A stretch of DNA of 64,000 bases, from the NCBI RefSeq assembly GCF_030503615.1, contig NZ_CP129963.1:1550001-1614000 (forward strand), given 5' to 3'. The notes under the pieces were generated by a model. That model did not search any database. It was not told where the DNA came from and worked only from the letters and a program-made list of their open reading frames with translations. The translations under genes were made by a program, and so were the position numbers. This DNA is from Sphingobacterium sp. BN32 (GTDB lineage: Bacteria; Bacteroidota; Bacteroidia; Sphingobacteriales; Sphingobacteriaceae). Below, piece by piece: positions 53,900-63,257 of this stretch (position 1 is the first letter of the stretch; each line of letters begins with the position of its first letter).

Positions 53900-55879
53900 A
53901 TGAATAAATTAAAGATGGCATTGATTGCTGGGGCAATTGGTTTGGCAAGCCCAGTTTTTTCTCAAGATTTGATCGATAAAGTTCCTGGAGAATCAAACTT
54001 CGTTCTCGCAATCAATGGTAAAGCATTCTTTAAACACGTCGATGCCGAACAAGTTAACCGCATATTGACACGCACAGGATTCTTCAAGAATGTGATGGGT
54101 AAAAACAATCCGTTAAGTACGAAAGATATCCAGGAGATGGGCATTGATATTCGCGCCAATGCCTATATCAATTCGATTACGACCGATAGTGTACAATATT
54201 TGGGTGCTTTGTTCCCGCTATCTGATAAAGCTAAATTTGAAGCGCTGCTGCCAAAAGAGAAAGAAATAGTACAGGTTAATGGTTTACCAACTATCTATAG
54301 CTCGGACAAAACGCTACGTATCAGTTGGGATAACCATACCATCTATATCCTAGGAGGTGTTGCTATGGATAATTATTTCAATAGAGATGATATTAAGCAG
54401 CGCTATGGTTTATTGGAACAGGAAGCGGATGCCGTCGCTGAGCCATTTGAAATACCGGGGCCGCCAGCAATTCCTGCAGACACAACTGAAGTAGAGTGGG
54501 AGGCTTGGGATCCTGAAGAGGAAGAATCTGCTGCCGAAGCGGCTGAGGAAGCTGCTGAAGAAGTCGAAGTTATGCTGGCACCACCAGCAAACGCAGAAAC
54601 TGAAGAAGATGAATATGCTTATGTTGATTCCGTTTTGGAACGCGACGAGTATCAGGATGATTATTATTTAGAATATCGTAAGATTGAAAATCATAATGAT
54701 TCGATCAAAAACGTATTGGTTAGCGGTTGGGTTGATTCAAAACTAAACGACATTGTCGCTGGCAAGATTGAACGCCATGCGTCGAAGAACTTGCGTAACA
54801 TCAAGGATAATGAGTTGATCCGTTTTGAAATGGACCATATAACAGACTTTTATAAGTATTACTATCCGACAGATATACTCTACAGCACTTTAGGAATGCG
54901 CCCTGCCTTCGACTACGGTTATAAGTCTGTGAGCGGTGCGGCTGTTATTGAAGGTAATAAGTTGAGCTTTAAAGGCGACTTGACCTTCGATAAGACGATG
55001 GCCAAGTATTATAAAGAAATCTACCAAAACAAGTTCAATCCTAAGTTCTATAAGTACTTAGATAAAAATGCTTTAGGATTTCTTACTTTAAATCTTAATA
55101 CAGAAGCATATTTAAAGCACCTTCCAAAAATTGCAACACGTGTGTTTGGCGAAGAAAACGACAATCGCTATTCGGAAATCGTTGATGTATTCGCAACTTC
55201 CTTCGAGATTCTTGTGGATGAGAAAGCTATTGCGAAAGTATTTAAAGGAGATAATCTGATTGTTTTAAACGGCGTGACAAACAAGGAGATTACCTATACC
55301 GACTATGAATACGATGAGGATTATAACTATACCGAGGTTGAACGTACTAAGACCGAAGCAGTGCCTGATTTTCTATGGATGTTCTCTTCTGATGACGTGA
55401 GCATCTTTGAAAAAATTATTAAAATCGGATTGCGCGAAGAAGGATTGATCGATCATGATGGAATATATGAGTTCAAAGTAGGTTCTCGTGAAACGATAAA
55501 ACCTTATCTATTAATCGACAAAGGTATCGTGTTTATGGGCAATGACCTAACGAAGTTACAAGCTATTAAAGATGGTTCTTTCAGAGCAACGGGTGATAAG
55601 GATTTCATCAATTTGGCAAAGAAAAACCCAGTCGTAGCTTTATTTAACACGCCGAAGTTACCAGCGATGTTAACCGACCTTGATATTCCGGTACACCGTT
55701 CGATGCAGAAATCCGTAGACGAACTGTCCAAATATGGAAATATCTATATGGTTGGTTCGAAAGTCAAAGGCAATTCTATGCAGGGGGAGCTTGCGATCGA
55801 GTTTCCTGAAGGACAGAAAAACGCATTATCATTTTTAGTAAATTTAATCGAAAATTGGACTTTAGATTTGGAAGAATAA
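53900..55879 (+). CDS. Secreted protein, DUF4836-like, with acidic insert
   Basis: A 659 aa protein with a signal peptide (about MNKLKMALIAGAIGLASPVFSQ). Its opening VPGESNFVLAINGKAFFKHV and the later TLRISWDNHTIYILGG look like DUF4836-type proteins of Bacteroidota. Residues about 185-260 are a low-complexity acidic stretch rich in Glu, Ala and Pro. No catalytic motif seen. The downstream gene starts 4 bases after it and its protein shares the opening pattern, so the two may be related. Confidence 0.6.
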   Translation: MNKLKMALIAGAIGLASPVFSQDLIDKVPGESNFVLAINGKAFFKHVDAEQVNRILTRTGFFKNVMGKNNPLSTKDIQEMGIDIRANAYINSITTDSVQYLGALFPLSDKAKFEALLPKEKEIVQVNGLPTIYSSDKTLRISWDNHTIYILGGVAMDNYFNRDDIKQRYGLLEQEADAVAEPFEIPGPPAIPADTTEVEWEAWDPEEEESAAEAAEEAAEEVEVMLAPPANAETEEDEYAYVDSVLERDEYQDDYYLEYRKIENHNDSIKNVLVSGWVDSKLNDIVAGKIERHASKNLRNIKDNELIRFEMDHITDFYKYYYPTDILYSTLGMRPAFDYGYKSVSGAAVIEGNKLSFKGDLTFDKTMAKYYKEIYQNKFNPKFYKYLDKNALGFLTLNLNTEAYLKHLPKIATRVFGEENDNRYSEIVDVFATSFEILVDEKAIAKVFKGDNLIVLNGVTNKEITYTDYEYDEDYNYTEVERTKTEAVPDFLWMFSSDDVSIFEKIIKIGLREEGLIDHDGIYEFKVGSRETIKPYLLIDKGIVFMGNDLTKLQAIKDGSFRATGDKDFINLAKKNPVVALFNTPKLPAMLTDLDIPVHRSMQKSVDELSKYGNIYMVGSKVKGNSMQGELAIEFPEGQKNALSFLVNLIENWTLDLEE

Positions 55880-55883
55880 GCAA

Positions 55884-57200
55884 ATGAAGTGGATAAAAAA
55901 GACGTTCATCATATTAACTGGACTTATAGCTGTACTAGCTATAAGTCTTTTTATCTATAAAGAGATTCGTGCTTCAAAGGCAAAGGATATCCTGATACCA
56001 TCGAACACCAAAGCTTTGATACAGATAAATGTTGATGGCTTGGTATCAGAACTAATGGGCAATGCAATCAGTAACCCGAATTCTTATTTCTTTGGTAAGC
56101 GTGATAGCTTAGGCGTTAAGAAGCCGAAGGCTTGGGAGACAGGTCTCGCCATCCCATCTACCTTATTTCTATTTTCGGATAAGGAAGAATATGATCTTTA
56201 TTACACGGTTCAACGAATAAGCGATGTGCGGCGGTTTAAGCGATTTTTAAAATCGAACATGCAGATTGATTTAGATTTAGTTTCGACCGCTGTAGAGGGT
56301 GGATTCTCCTATTTTCAAAAGAAAAACTTCGCCTTACTGATGAACGATCAGCGAATAGTGTTTTCTATCGGTAGAGACAGTACTGATCAGGCGCCTAAGC
56401 TGAGAGTTTTACTACAAGATAGCCAAAGCACTTGGGTAAATGCACTAAACTGGTCAAAGGAACATAGCGAAGATCGAAAGGGTGATATTCTTTGGTCAAA
56501 TGCGGAGAAAAACTGGTTTACCTTTGACTTCCTAAATGGCAGTGTTCATGTGGATGGCTTGCTGAAATCTGATAAATGGCGTTTATCGGAAGCTCCAAAA
56601 CAACTAAAACCTTTACCCAACGCGGTTGTGAGTGCTTATCTAGATGCCGACTTAAGCGAATGGATAAAAGCGCAGGATAGTTTATTGCATCGCTTGAATG
56701 TGCCTGTGGATAGCATTTATCAATATTATGGAGGATATGTAGATTTACAATGGCTCGCTCAAGATGTTAAGCAGCAGGAGAGCATTGTTTCCTACGAATA
56801 TGATGATAATTTCGAGATGAAAGAAGTGGTACAGCTTCAGGAGATAGATGCTCCGAATCTGTTGTTACGCTTAAAAGCATCTCCACATCTGCTTGGATAT
56901 CTGCCTGAGAAACTTTTTTATAAATTCAATAAATCGAACCAGGCTGATTTGATCAGTTTGTTCACTGGAAAGGAAAGCTCTACAGATGCTAGTTTCGATA
57001 AAGCAAAACTCGTTTTTAATCTCAACTATTCAAAAGCGCCTTCGGTGAGCAGACATTTTAGCTGGCTACCATTCTTTGATCGCTGGCAAAAGGTAAAGTT
57101 GGAAGGGCGCGCAATGGATAAGCAAACAATGCAGTTGCACGGCTACTTGATTTTACCAAAAGAGAAAATTCATGCTTTATATCAATTGCTAGAAGATTAA
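55884..57200 (+). CDS. Hypothetical membrane-anchored protein
   Basis: A 438 aa protein with an N-terminal membrane anchor (about residues 7-26), then an extracytoplasmic region. The IPSNTKALIQINVDGLVSEL segment corresponds in position and pattern to VPGESNFVLAINGKAFFKHV of the upstream protein. No other motif is recognised. Last gene of the three-gene envelope cluster. Confidence 0.6.
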   Translation: MKWIKKTFIILTGLIAVLAISLFIYKEIRASKAKDILIPSNTKALIQINVDGLVSELMGNAISNPNSYFFGKRDSLGVKKPKAWETGLAIPSTLFLFSDKEEYDLYYTVQRISDVRRFKRFLKSNMQIDLDLVSTAVEGGFSYFQKKNFALLMNDQRIVFSIGRDSTDQAPKLRVLLQDSQSTWVNALNWSKEHSEDRKGDILWSNAEKNWFTFDFLNGSVHVDGLLKSDKWRLSEAPKQLKPLPNAVVSAYLDADLSEWIKAQDSLLHRLNVPVDSIYQYYGGYVDLQWLAQDVKQQESIVSYEYDDNFEMKEVVQLQEIDAPNLLLRLKASPHLLGYLPEKLFYKFNKSNQADLISLFTGKESSTDASFDKAKLVFNLNYSKAPSVSRHFSWLPFFDRWQKVKLEGRAMDKQTMQLHGYLILPKEKIHALYQLLED

Positions 57201-57305
57201 TCCTTTTCGCGGTTAGGATGTCTATTAAAATAAGAATCTACCGAATACTTGCAATAAATGGCAGAATATTTGGTAACATCAAATAGATTAATAGAACATA
57301 TGCTT

Positions 57306-57548
57306 ATGAAACGGATAATTGGATTAATAATGGTGGTTATGTTAGCTCTAACGGCAGCGTCTTGTTACAGCCACAGACATCACCCACACGGAATGCCTCC
57401 AGGGCAAGCAAAAAAGATTTACGGTAAAAAATCTGCAAGACAGTTTGCTCCAGGACAACAGAAGAAATATAAAGGCAAGAAGGGACATAACGGCAATCGC
57501 GGCAATAACGGAAGACATCACCACACGAGTGTACATTGGTACAATTAA
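57306..57548 (+). CDS. Small basic lipoprotein
   Basis: 80 aa starting at the ATG at 57306, where MKRIIGLIMVVMLALTAASC forms a lipoprotein signal; the frame is open upstream to 57258 but without this feature. The mature part is rich in His, Lys and Gly (HRHHPHGMPPGQAKK, GQQKKYKGKKG, GRHHHTS). Similar proteins are common and unassigned in Bacteroidota. Metal or polyanion binding is possible from composition alone. Confidence 0.6.
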   Translation: MKRIIGLIMVVMLALTAASCYSHRHHPHGMPPGQAKKIYGKKSARQFAPGQQKKYKGKKGHNGNRGNNGRHHHTSVHWYN

Positions 57549-57566
57549 TGGTTTTGAGAGATATAT

Positions 57567-57601
57567 AAAAAGAGGTTATCTATTACAGGTAACCTCTTTT
57601 T
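57567..57601 (+). terminator. Rho-independent terminator
   Basis: 12-bp stem (AAAAAGAGGTTA/TAACCTCTTTTT, loop of 11) with a T-run, after the small lipoprotein gene. Confidence 0.85.
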
Positions 57602-57746
57602 CTTTTAGGGTAGTGCTGAAAAAAAATAAACAAAGAATTTCAGCAATTCCCATCTACTCTCAAATCAAAATAAACAATCCTTAATAAGACGCCCTAGGTC
57701 TTAATACTAAATTCTTACTACTAAATACTAGTTCCCTTTTAAGCCA

Positions 57747-57766
57747 ATTTGAAACCCAATACAAAA
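57747..57766 (+). repeat. Dispersed intergenic repeat, diverged copy 3
   Basis: The word AAACCCAATACAAA is shared with the region just after copy 1, near 16300. The surrounding AAGCC and AAGGAG-type bases differ, so this is a diverged member. Confidence 0.45.
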
Positions 57767-57985
57767 GGAGAAGCCTGAACAGTTCCCATGTTACAGTCGA
57801 TGATTTATTACGGAATTTTTTTTGTTAACAAAAGAATGGAAAGATGAGGTTTCGACTGTCTTTAGGGGAAATAAAATGTCATTATGAAAATTTGATATTA
57901 CTAATAAGTAAAAATTAATATTTTTATTGTATCACATTCGAATAAAGTTATCTAATTTCACATATGTAACCAATCTATAATAGTT

Positions 57986-58495
57986 ATGAGAAAAATTATT
58001 AACAAAAGAGCAGTTGTTGTTTTGATTCTAATTTCAATGTTGCCGAATAAGTCAAAAACGCAAATCATTCCATGTCCTCCGAATTCGATTTTTATGCTTT
58101 GTATCCCTTATAAAGAGGGTGGGTGTTATACAGGTTGTACTTGCAAGCCTGGTTTTATGGTTGGCATAGATAAGGAATGCGAAGAAATAAAAGTAATGCA
58201 AAGAAAGGCAAAAACGGTCTATGCATTTATTAAACCACCAACTACTCAAAAGAGAATAGTCTTTCTTAGCGGTCAAACCTTGAAGGTCGGTGTGTTTAAT
58301 AATAACATTTTACCTGTTCATCTGTCGATAAAAAGTATCCCTTTCAAAAAGGAAAAGATGGGTAAAGATAGAATTATAGCTCCGTTAAGTAAAAGAGAAT
58401 TTTTAGATTCTAAATTCGGCCATGCCCCAATAGGTTATGGGTATCATGTTGTGTCGATTTCCCCAGTTGCAAATGTTACTATTAAAAAACTTTAG
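57986..58495 (+). CDS. Secreted cysteine-rich protein (TIL-like segment)
   Basis: 169 aa with a signal peptide (about 25 residues). Residues 29-68 have eight cysteines in CPPNSIFMLCIPYKEGGCY and TGCTCKPGFMVGIDKEC, close to the spacing of trypsin-inhibitor-like or EGF-like modules. The remainder is unassigned, with a VSISPVANVTIKKL end. It is followed 2 bases later by a lipoprotein gene, and the two likely form a unit. Confidence 0.6.
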   Translation: MRKIINKRAVVVLILISMLPNKSKTQIIPCPPNSIFMLCIPYKEGGCYTGCTCKPGFMVGIDKECEEIKVMQRKAKTVYAFIKPPTTQKRIVFLSGQTLKVGVFNNNILPVHLSIKSIPFKKEKMGKDRIIAPLSKREFLDSKFGHAPIGYGYHVVSISPVANVTIKKL

Positions 58496-58496
58496 C

Positions 58497-58964
58497 ATGA
58501 AAAATATTAAGAACATAATTTATGTGCCATTAATCTTGGTTTTAATGGCATGTCAAACTTCCGAACCTGAGCAACAAGATTTAGCGTTGTTGGCGAAAAG
58601 CAATCAATATATTGAGGTCGATATGAAATATTTTAACGATATCGACTATGCGACGGGAATCAAAACAATTCCTGATGAAGCAATGCGCAATATTAAAGCG
58701 GTAATTTATCGAATCTATTCGAATGTCGATATTGTCGATAATCAATATGTCTTAAGAATTTCCTCGGGCAAGGACATACATATATCCGATACGCTGTTTA
58801 ATATTTATTATAAACATCTAAAGAAAGCGAATGATTACTTTACGACTCCTATTACTGCAAGCAGTGCGATGGAGGAAGATGCAGATATGAAAAAGGAACA
58901 TAAAGGGAAATATCCTGTTGCCAGTCCGATAGGAGAAGAATATCTGAATTCCTTGCTGCGATAA
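58497..58964 (+). CDS. Putative lipoprotein
   Basis: 155 aa beginning at the ATG at 58497, where a lipoprotein signal (LILVLMACQ) starts; an upstream in-frame start at 58437 lies inside the previous gene. The mature part has no recognised domain. It follows the cysteine-rich secreted protein directly. Confidence 0.6.
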   Translation: MKNIKNIIYVPLILVLMACQTSEPEQQDLALLAKSNQYIEVDMKYFNDIDYATGIKTIPDEAMRNIKAVIYRIYSNVDIVDNQYVLRISSGKDIHISDTLFNIYYKHLKKANDYFTTPITASSAMEEDADMKKEHKGKYPVASPIGEEYLNSLLR

Positions 58965-59005
58965 AGATTGAGTTTTCCGCTACGCAGTTATTCTAATGTG
59001 CAAAA

Positions 59006-59034
59006 AAAAGCATCGGTAGAGAACCGGTGCTTTT
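59006..59034. terminator. Convergent terminator
   Basis: 12-bp stem (59006-59017 and 59023-59034, one G-T pair) with A-run and T-run flanks, between convergent genes. Confidence 0.75.
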
Positions 59035-59041
59035 TCATTTA

Positions 59042-60022
59042 TTATACTTGTTGAAAATAGTTTCGAATGGCGTCTTCGTCTTTCTTGATCTGATCTTTCA
59101 TCAGATCTAAGCTTTCAAACCATTGGTCATGACGAATAAACGATAAGAATTTTACGCGTAGGCTCTTGCTGTATAGATCATCGTTAAAGTCTAACAGGTT
59201 AACTTCAATCTTTCTATTCATGCCATCAACGGTTGGTCTTGTGCCGATATAGCACATTCCTTTCGCAATACGTTCGGGTTCCGGCTGATAATACTCGCCT
59301 GTACCGATATCCGCCGCTCTAGGGTATACTTCCACTTCCACGGCATAAATACCGTATGCAGGGATGAGCTTATGGCTTTCATGGATATGCAAGTTCGCAG
59401 TAGGGAAACCTATTTCTCTACCTATTTGATCGCCACGGATAACAGTTCCTGTTAATTCGAAAGGATAGCCTAAATATTTATTCGCTGTGTCGATATCACC
59501 TTTGATCAGGGACTCGCGAATTCTCGTTGATGATACTGCTACATCCTCGATATCCTGTTCTGGAATCTCCTCTACCGTATAATCAAAGATGCTCGCATAG
59601 TGGATCAACTCCTTAATGGTTCCTTTACGATCTTTTCCAAAGTGATGGTCATATCCAATAACGATCTTTTTACAGCCGATTTTATTGACCAATACATTGG
59701 AGATATATTCCTCCGGAGTCTGATTAGAGAAGTCTCGTGTGAACGGCGTAATAATAAGGTGATCGATTCCTGCTAAAGCTAACTGTTCTACCTTCTCTTC
59801 AATATCGTTGATCAGACGTAAAGAATCGTCGTCAGGATTGATGATTAAACGGGGGTGAGGGTAGAAGGTCAATAGGACCGTTTCGCCGGTGTTATGCTTC
59901 GCTAACTCCGTTATTTTGTTTAGAATCTTTTGGTGGCCGACGTGAACTCCATCGAATGTGCCAATGGTGACAATGGCAAAATCCAATGGTTCGAATTCGT
60001 CCAGATTTCTATATATTTTCAT
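59042..60022 (-). CDS. ribF: Bifunctional riboflavin kinase / FAD synthetase
   Basis: 326 aa starting at MKIYRNLDEFEP (60022); an upstream in-frame Met at 60103 lies within truB and is unlikely. The N-terminal adenylyltransferase domain has IGTFDGVHVGHQKIL and GYDHHFGKDRKGT. The C-terminal kinase domain has VIRGDQIGREIGFPTANL. It makes FMN and FAD in the cytoplasm. It begins 17 bases after truB in the conserved order uppP - truB - ribF. Confidence 0.93.
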   Translation of the reverse strand: MKIYRNLDEFEPLDFAIVTIGTFDGVHVGHQKILNKITELAKHNTGETVLLTFYPHPRLIINPDDDSLRLINDIEEKVEQLALAGIDHLIITPFTRDFSNQTPEEYISNVLVNKIGCKKIVIGYDHHFGKDRKGTIKELIHYASIFDYTVEEIPEQDIEDVAVSSTRIRESLIKGDIDTANKYLGYPFELTGTVIRGDQIGREIGFPTANLHIHESHKLIPAYGIYAVEVEVYPRAADIGTGEYYQPEPERIAKGMCYIGTRPTVDGMNRKIEVNLLDFNDDLYSKSLRVKFLSFIRHDQWFESLDLMKDQIKKDEDAIRNYFQQV

Positions 60023-60039
60023 GTTATGATATATGCTTC

Positions 60040-60768
60040 TTATTTGTGTAATTCTAAGCTTTTGTTTTTCTGAATGATCGCTATCAATTCGGTCAGCTCC
60101 CATGCATTATTAACGTCGAAGTCTCCACTTTTTGTTCTTCGCAGACTGGATAGATGAGCTCCTACGCCCAATTTCTCTCCAAAGTCATTGGCAATGGATC
60201 GGATGTATGTGCCCTTGCTACATCTTATCCTAAAATGTACGATGGGAAGCACTACATTGACAACTTCAAATGCGGAGATACTTACCTTTCTAGCCTTCAG
60301 TTCAACTTCTTCGCCACGACGAGCTTTCTCATAAACGCGTTCTCCACCTATCTTAATTGCGGAGTGTGCCGGCGGATACTGTTCCTGTTCGCCAAGAAAA
60401 GTCGCCGCAACTTCATGAACTTGCTGTTCGCTTATGTGGCTGATATCTGAAGTGTTTTCGATTTCGGTTTCAAGGTCATACGACGGTGTGGTCGCTCCAA
60501 TAGTAAAGGTACCGATATATTCCTTATCCTCGGCTTGAAAAGTGTCAATTTGTTTGGTCATTTTCCCGGTACAAACAATCAACAAACCTGTGGCTAAGGG
60601 GTCGAGTGTTCCGGCATGGCCAACTTTCAATTTTAATGGTTTCAAGCTGTTTCTTAATTTTCCGACAACGTCGAAGCTTGTCCAGGTGAGGGGTTTGTCG
60701 ATCAACAACAATTCTCCTTGTGCAAAATTAAAATCCGTATGCTCGTTTAACTTACTCGTGTTCTCCAT
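60040..60768 (-). CDS. truB: tRNA pseudouridine-55 synthase
   Basis: 242 aa with KPLTWTSFDVVGKLR, the catalytic GHAGTLDPLATGLL (the Asp is nucleophile), and RCSKGTYIRSIANDFG motifs. It forms pseudouridine 55 in the tRNA T-loop. The C-terminal PUA domain of the E. coli enzyme is missing, as is usual in Bacteroidota. A TATTTTTG word (60875-60868, minus strand), about 100 bases upstream, could be its -7 element. Confidence 0.93.
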   Translation of the reverse strand: MENTSKLNEHTDFNFAQGELLLIDKPLTWTSFDVVGKLRNSLKPLKLKVGHAGTLDPLATGLLIVCTGKMTKQIDTFQAEDKEYIGTFTIGATTPSYDLETEIENTSDISHISEQQVHEVAATFLGEQEQYPPAHSAIKIGGERVYEKARRGEEVELKARKVSISAFEVVNVVLPIVHFRIRCSKGTYIRSIANDFGEKLGVGAHLSSLRRTKSGDFDVNNAWELTELIAIIQKNKSLELHK

Positions 60769-61012
60769 TCCGTTTATTGATGAGCTTCCTGACTATCTTA
60801 TTGTTTGTTGTCGTATTTGGATATTCGTATAATGACAATTTTCGTTTAGGAAACTTTAAATTTTCTGCAAAAATAAGAATATTATTCGGATGTATTTGAT
60901 TTAATTGTGGCTTGTATGTCAGGATCGGTGATTGTTAGGGTAGAAATTCAGATTTGCTCAGCATTTCAAGCTTGGGAAGCACTTATACAGACCTATACAG
61001 ACCAAAACAACA

Positions 61013-61034
61013 ATAGCCGCTATTTAGCGGCTAT
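61013..61034 (-). terminator. Terminator after uppP
   Basis: A 10-bp perfect stem (ATAGCCGCTA/TAGCGGCTAT, loop TT), 25 bases beyond the uppP stop, with T-rich sequence after it on the minus strand. It separates uppP from truB. Confidence 0.7.
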
Positions 61035-61058
61035 CCTGTATATTTTAATTGTTAAATT

Positions 61059-61877
61059 TTATTGTTGGTTCCAAAAGAATACCAATAGAAAAATACCAAT
61101 GATGATTCTATACCATCCCCAGAATTTAAAACCGTATTTGGTCAATACGCTGATAAATGTTTTTACGGCAATCATCGCTACAACGAAGGCGACTACATTT
61201 CCAATAATGAATACGATGATATTCTCATTGCTTGCCATAATCATTTCATAGCCTTTTTGCGCTTGCGCAGTTCCCTCACCCCATGTTTTTACAAAGATGG
61301 AGTAAACCGTCACGGCGAGCATGGTCGGTACAGCAAGGAAGAAAGAGAACTCTGCTGCTGCTTTACGATCTAAGCCCTGCGTAAGACCACCAATGATGGA
61401 TGCTGCAGAACGTGATGTGCCGGGCATCATGGCTAAACATTGCCAAAAACCAATGATTAATGCTTTTTTGATAGGGATTTGCTTTTCATCTGTAATTGTC
61501 GGGTTCTTGAACCATTTGTCAACGAATAATAATATTACACCGCCTAATACTAATACCGCGGATATAGCAACCTGATTGCCTAATACAGCTTCGATTTTAT
61601 CATCGAATAGCTTGCCTAATACTAATGCTGGTATCACGGCGATTGCTAGCTTTAGGTATAAATTTAGATTCTTCAGGTCGAAAAACTTCCTCCAGTATAA
61701 CACGACAATGGAAAGAATGGCCCCAAACTGTATAGACACTTGGAACATCTTTAAGTATTCGCTTTCTTCCATCCCCATGAGGGCGGCAGTAAAGCCCATA
61801 TGGGCGGTTGACGAAATAGGTAAGTATTCGGTTAATCCTTCAACGATAGCAAGGATAATGGCTTCAAAATAATTCAT
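61059..61877 (-). CDS. uppP: Undecaprenyl-diphosphatase
   Basis: A 272 aa polytopic membrane enzyme (about seven or eight segments) with the two family motifs EGLTEYLPISSTAHM and MPGTSRSAASIIGG. It recycles the undecaprenyl carrier used for cell-wall and capsule repeat units and gives bacitracin tolerance. It is 5 bases downstream of the DUF3098 gene in the ftsX operon. Confidence 0.94.
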   Translation of the reverse strand: MNYFEAIILAIVEGLTEYLPISSTAHMGFTAALMGMEESEYLKMFQVSIQFGAILSIVVLYWRKFFDLKNLNLYLKLAIAVIPALVLGKLFDDKIEAVLGNQVAISAVLVLGGVILLFVDKWFKNPTITDEKQIPIKKALIIGFWQCLAMMPGTSRSAASIIGGLTQGLDRKAAAEFSFFLAVPTMLAVTVYSIFVKTWGEGTAQAQKGYEMIMASNENIIVFIIGNVVAFVVAMIAVKTFISVLTKYGFKFWGWYRIIIGIFLLVFFWNQQ

Positions 61878-61882
61878 CCTTT

Positions 61883-62134
61883 TTAGTTTGCTTTGTTGTT
61901 TTTAGGTTTATAAAGAATAGCTACAAATCCTAAAGCAAAACCCAATACAACCACAAGTGGAGCAAGTGTAATTTTGGTAAAGCTATAGATATCTTCGGTA
62001 CCCATCATTAAAATAAAACCTATTGCTACTACAACAATAGCAAGGATAAATAATTGATAGTTTATTTTCTGGAATACAAACTGCCCTTTAGCAGTTTCTG
62101 TGTTGTTTACTTTTTTCTTAACTGTTTGGCTCAT
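61883..62134 (-). CDS. DUF3098 family membrane protein
   Basis: 83 aa with two membrane segments (about residues 27-46 and 55-75) and a charged N-terminus. The family is almost always found between ftsX and uppP in Bacteroidota, as here. No function is known. Confidence 0.8.
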   Translation of the reverse strand: MSQTVKKKVNNTETAKGQFVFQKINYQLFILAIVVVAIGFILMMGTEDIYSFTKITLAPLVVVLGFALGFVAILYKPKNNKAN

Positions 62135-62157
62135 TATATGAAGATTAACAATTGATA

Positions 62158-63036
62158 TTATCGGTATAGACTAGCTGATTTTGCACGTAAGTACTTCGTA
62201 ACAGCAAAATAAGTGCTCGCTGCGGCAATTAGAATTCCTAATGCAATAACGAATACGAAGATAACAGCAAACTCATACCAGTTGCGTAGGATTACTAATT
62301 CTGGGATTTGCTTTTGCGCAAAATGCAGGGTGATCACTAAAAGAAGAATCGCGATTAAAGAACCGATCAGTCCATGCGCAATTCCATACATGATGTAAGG
62401 ACGACGGATGAAATTCTTAGTTGCACCAATAAGCTGCATACTCTTAATCAAGAAGCGCTGCGAGTAAATCGCTAATCGGATGGTGTTATTTATCAATGCC
62501 ACTGCGATAATCAAAAGAATAGCGGTAAAAGCTAGAATAACGATACTGATGATACGGATGTTCTTGTTCACCATGTCGATCAAGGATTCTTGGTAGACAA
62601 CCTCTTTAATACGACTGTTTTTACCTACTTTATCAATAAAGGTTTGAATGCTGTCGCTATTCGCGTACTGTTCCTTTAAGTAGATATCAACCGATGGAAG
62701 GAGTGGGTTGTGCCCCAGGTATTCAACGAAGTCTTCGCCTAGGTCTTCTTTCAAATTCTTTGCCGCAAGTTCCTTGCTCACATACTCCGAGCGAAGTACA
62801 TAAGGGTCTTTTTCTAAATCTTTCTGTAGCGTCAATACATCACCCTCGCTTACATTATCATTCACGATAACATTTAATACGATGTTTTCTTTAACGTAAC
62901 GGGAGAGGTTTTTGGCATGGACGAGTATTAATCCTAAAAGACCAGTCATCAATAGCACGAGTGCAATACTGATTACTGTAGAAACATATACCGATTTTGT
63001 TTTTTTTCTTGGTGAACCCTGTTCGATCACTGACAT
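62158..63036 (-). CDS. ftsX: FtsX, cell-division ABC permease
   Basis: 292 aa with one N-terminal membrane segment (about residues 20-40), a large extracytoplasmic loop (about 40-165) and three C-terminal segments, the standard FtsX layout. In other bacteria it works with FtsE to activate cell-wall hydrolases during division. FtsE is not in this window. It is the first gene of the operon and is divergent from leuS. Confidence 0.9.
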   Translation of the reverse strand: MSVIEQGSPRKKTKSVYVSTVISIALVLLMTGLLGLILVHAKNLSRYVKENIVLNVIVNDNVSEGDVLTLQKDLEKDPYVLRSEYVSKELAAKNLKEDLGEDFVEYLGHNPLLPSVDIYLKEQYANSDSIQTFIDKVGKNSRIKEVVYQESLIDMVNKNIRIISIVILAFTAILLIIAVALINNTIRLAIYSQRFLIKSMQLIGATKNFIRRPYIMYGIAHGLIGSLIAILLLVITLHFAQKQIPELVILRNWYEFAVIFVFVIALGILIAAASTYFAVTKYLRAKSASLYR

Positions 63037-63193
63037 ATAGTAGTTTTAATTTACTGATGCGAAAGTACATAATTCATGGCATACCTAGAATAGTTAATGT
63101 AATAAAAGCATTAAGCATTCCCTGATACGAATAATTTCCCTTCACTTAAATTCTAACAACGAATATCAGAATTTATTGTATAGAATAAAAAAC

Positions 63194-63228
63194 TTTTGTG
63201 CTTTATTAGGCTAAAATCGCTATTTTCG
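63194..63228 (+). promoter_or_regulatory. Candidate leuS promoter
   Basis: TTTTG (63194-63198) and TATTTTCG (63221-63228) with 22-base spacing; a loose match to the Bacteroidota consensus. On the opposite strand TACTTTCG (63067-63060) may be the ftsX -7 element. Confidence 0.4.
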
Positions 63229-63257
63229 CATCTCTTATATATTTCTTACATACAATC

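Larger units (their letters stand above)
57549..57985. other. Intergenic region with terminator and repeat traces
   Basis: A strong terminator lies at its start. Around 57690-57770 it has an AGGTCTTAATACTAAAT pattern and an AAACCCAATACAAA word that match parts of the repeat region at 16195-16370. No gene seen. Confidence 0.6.

Noticed and set aside
60023..60103. Longer ribF start
   Set aside because: It would lie inside truB; the MKIYRN start is the family start and gives the normal length.
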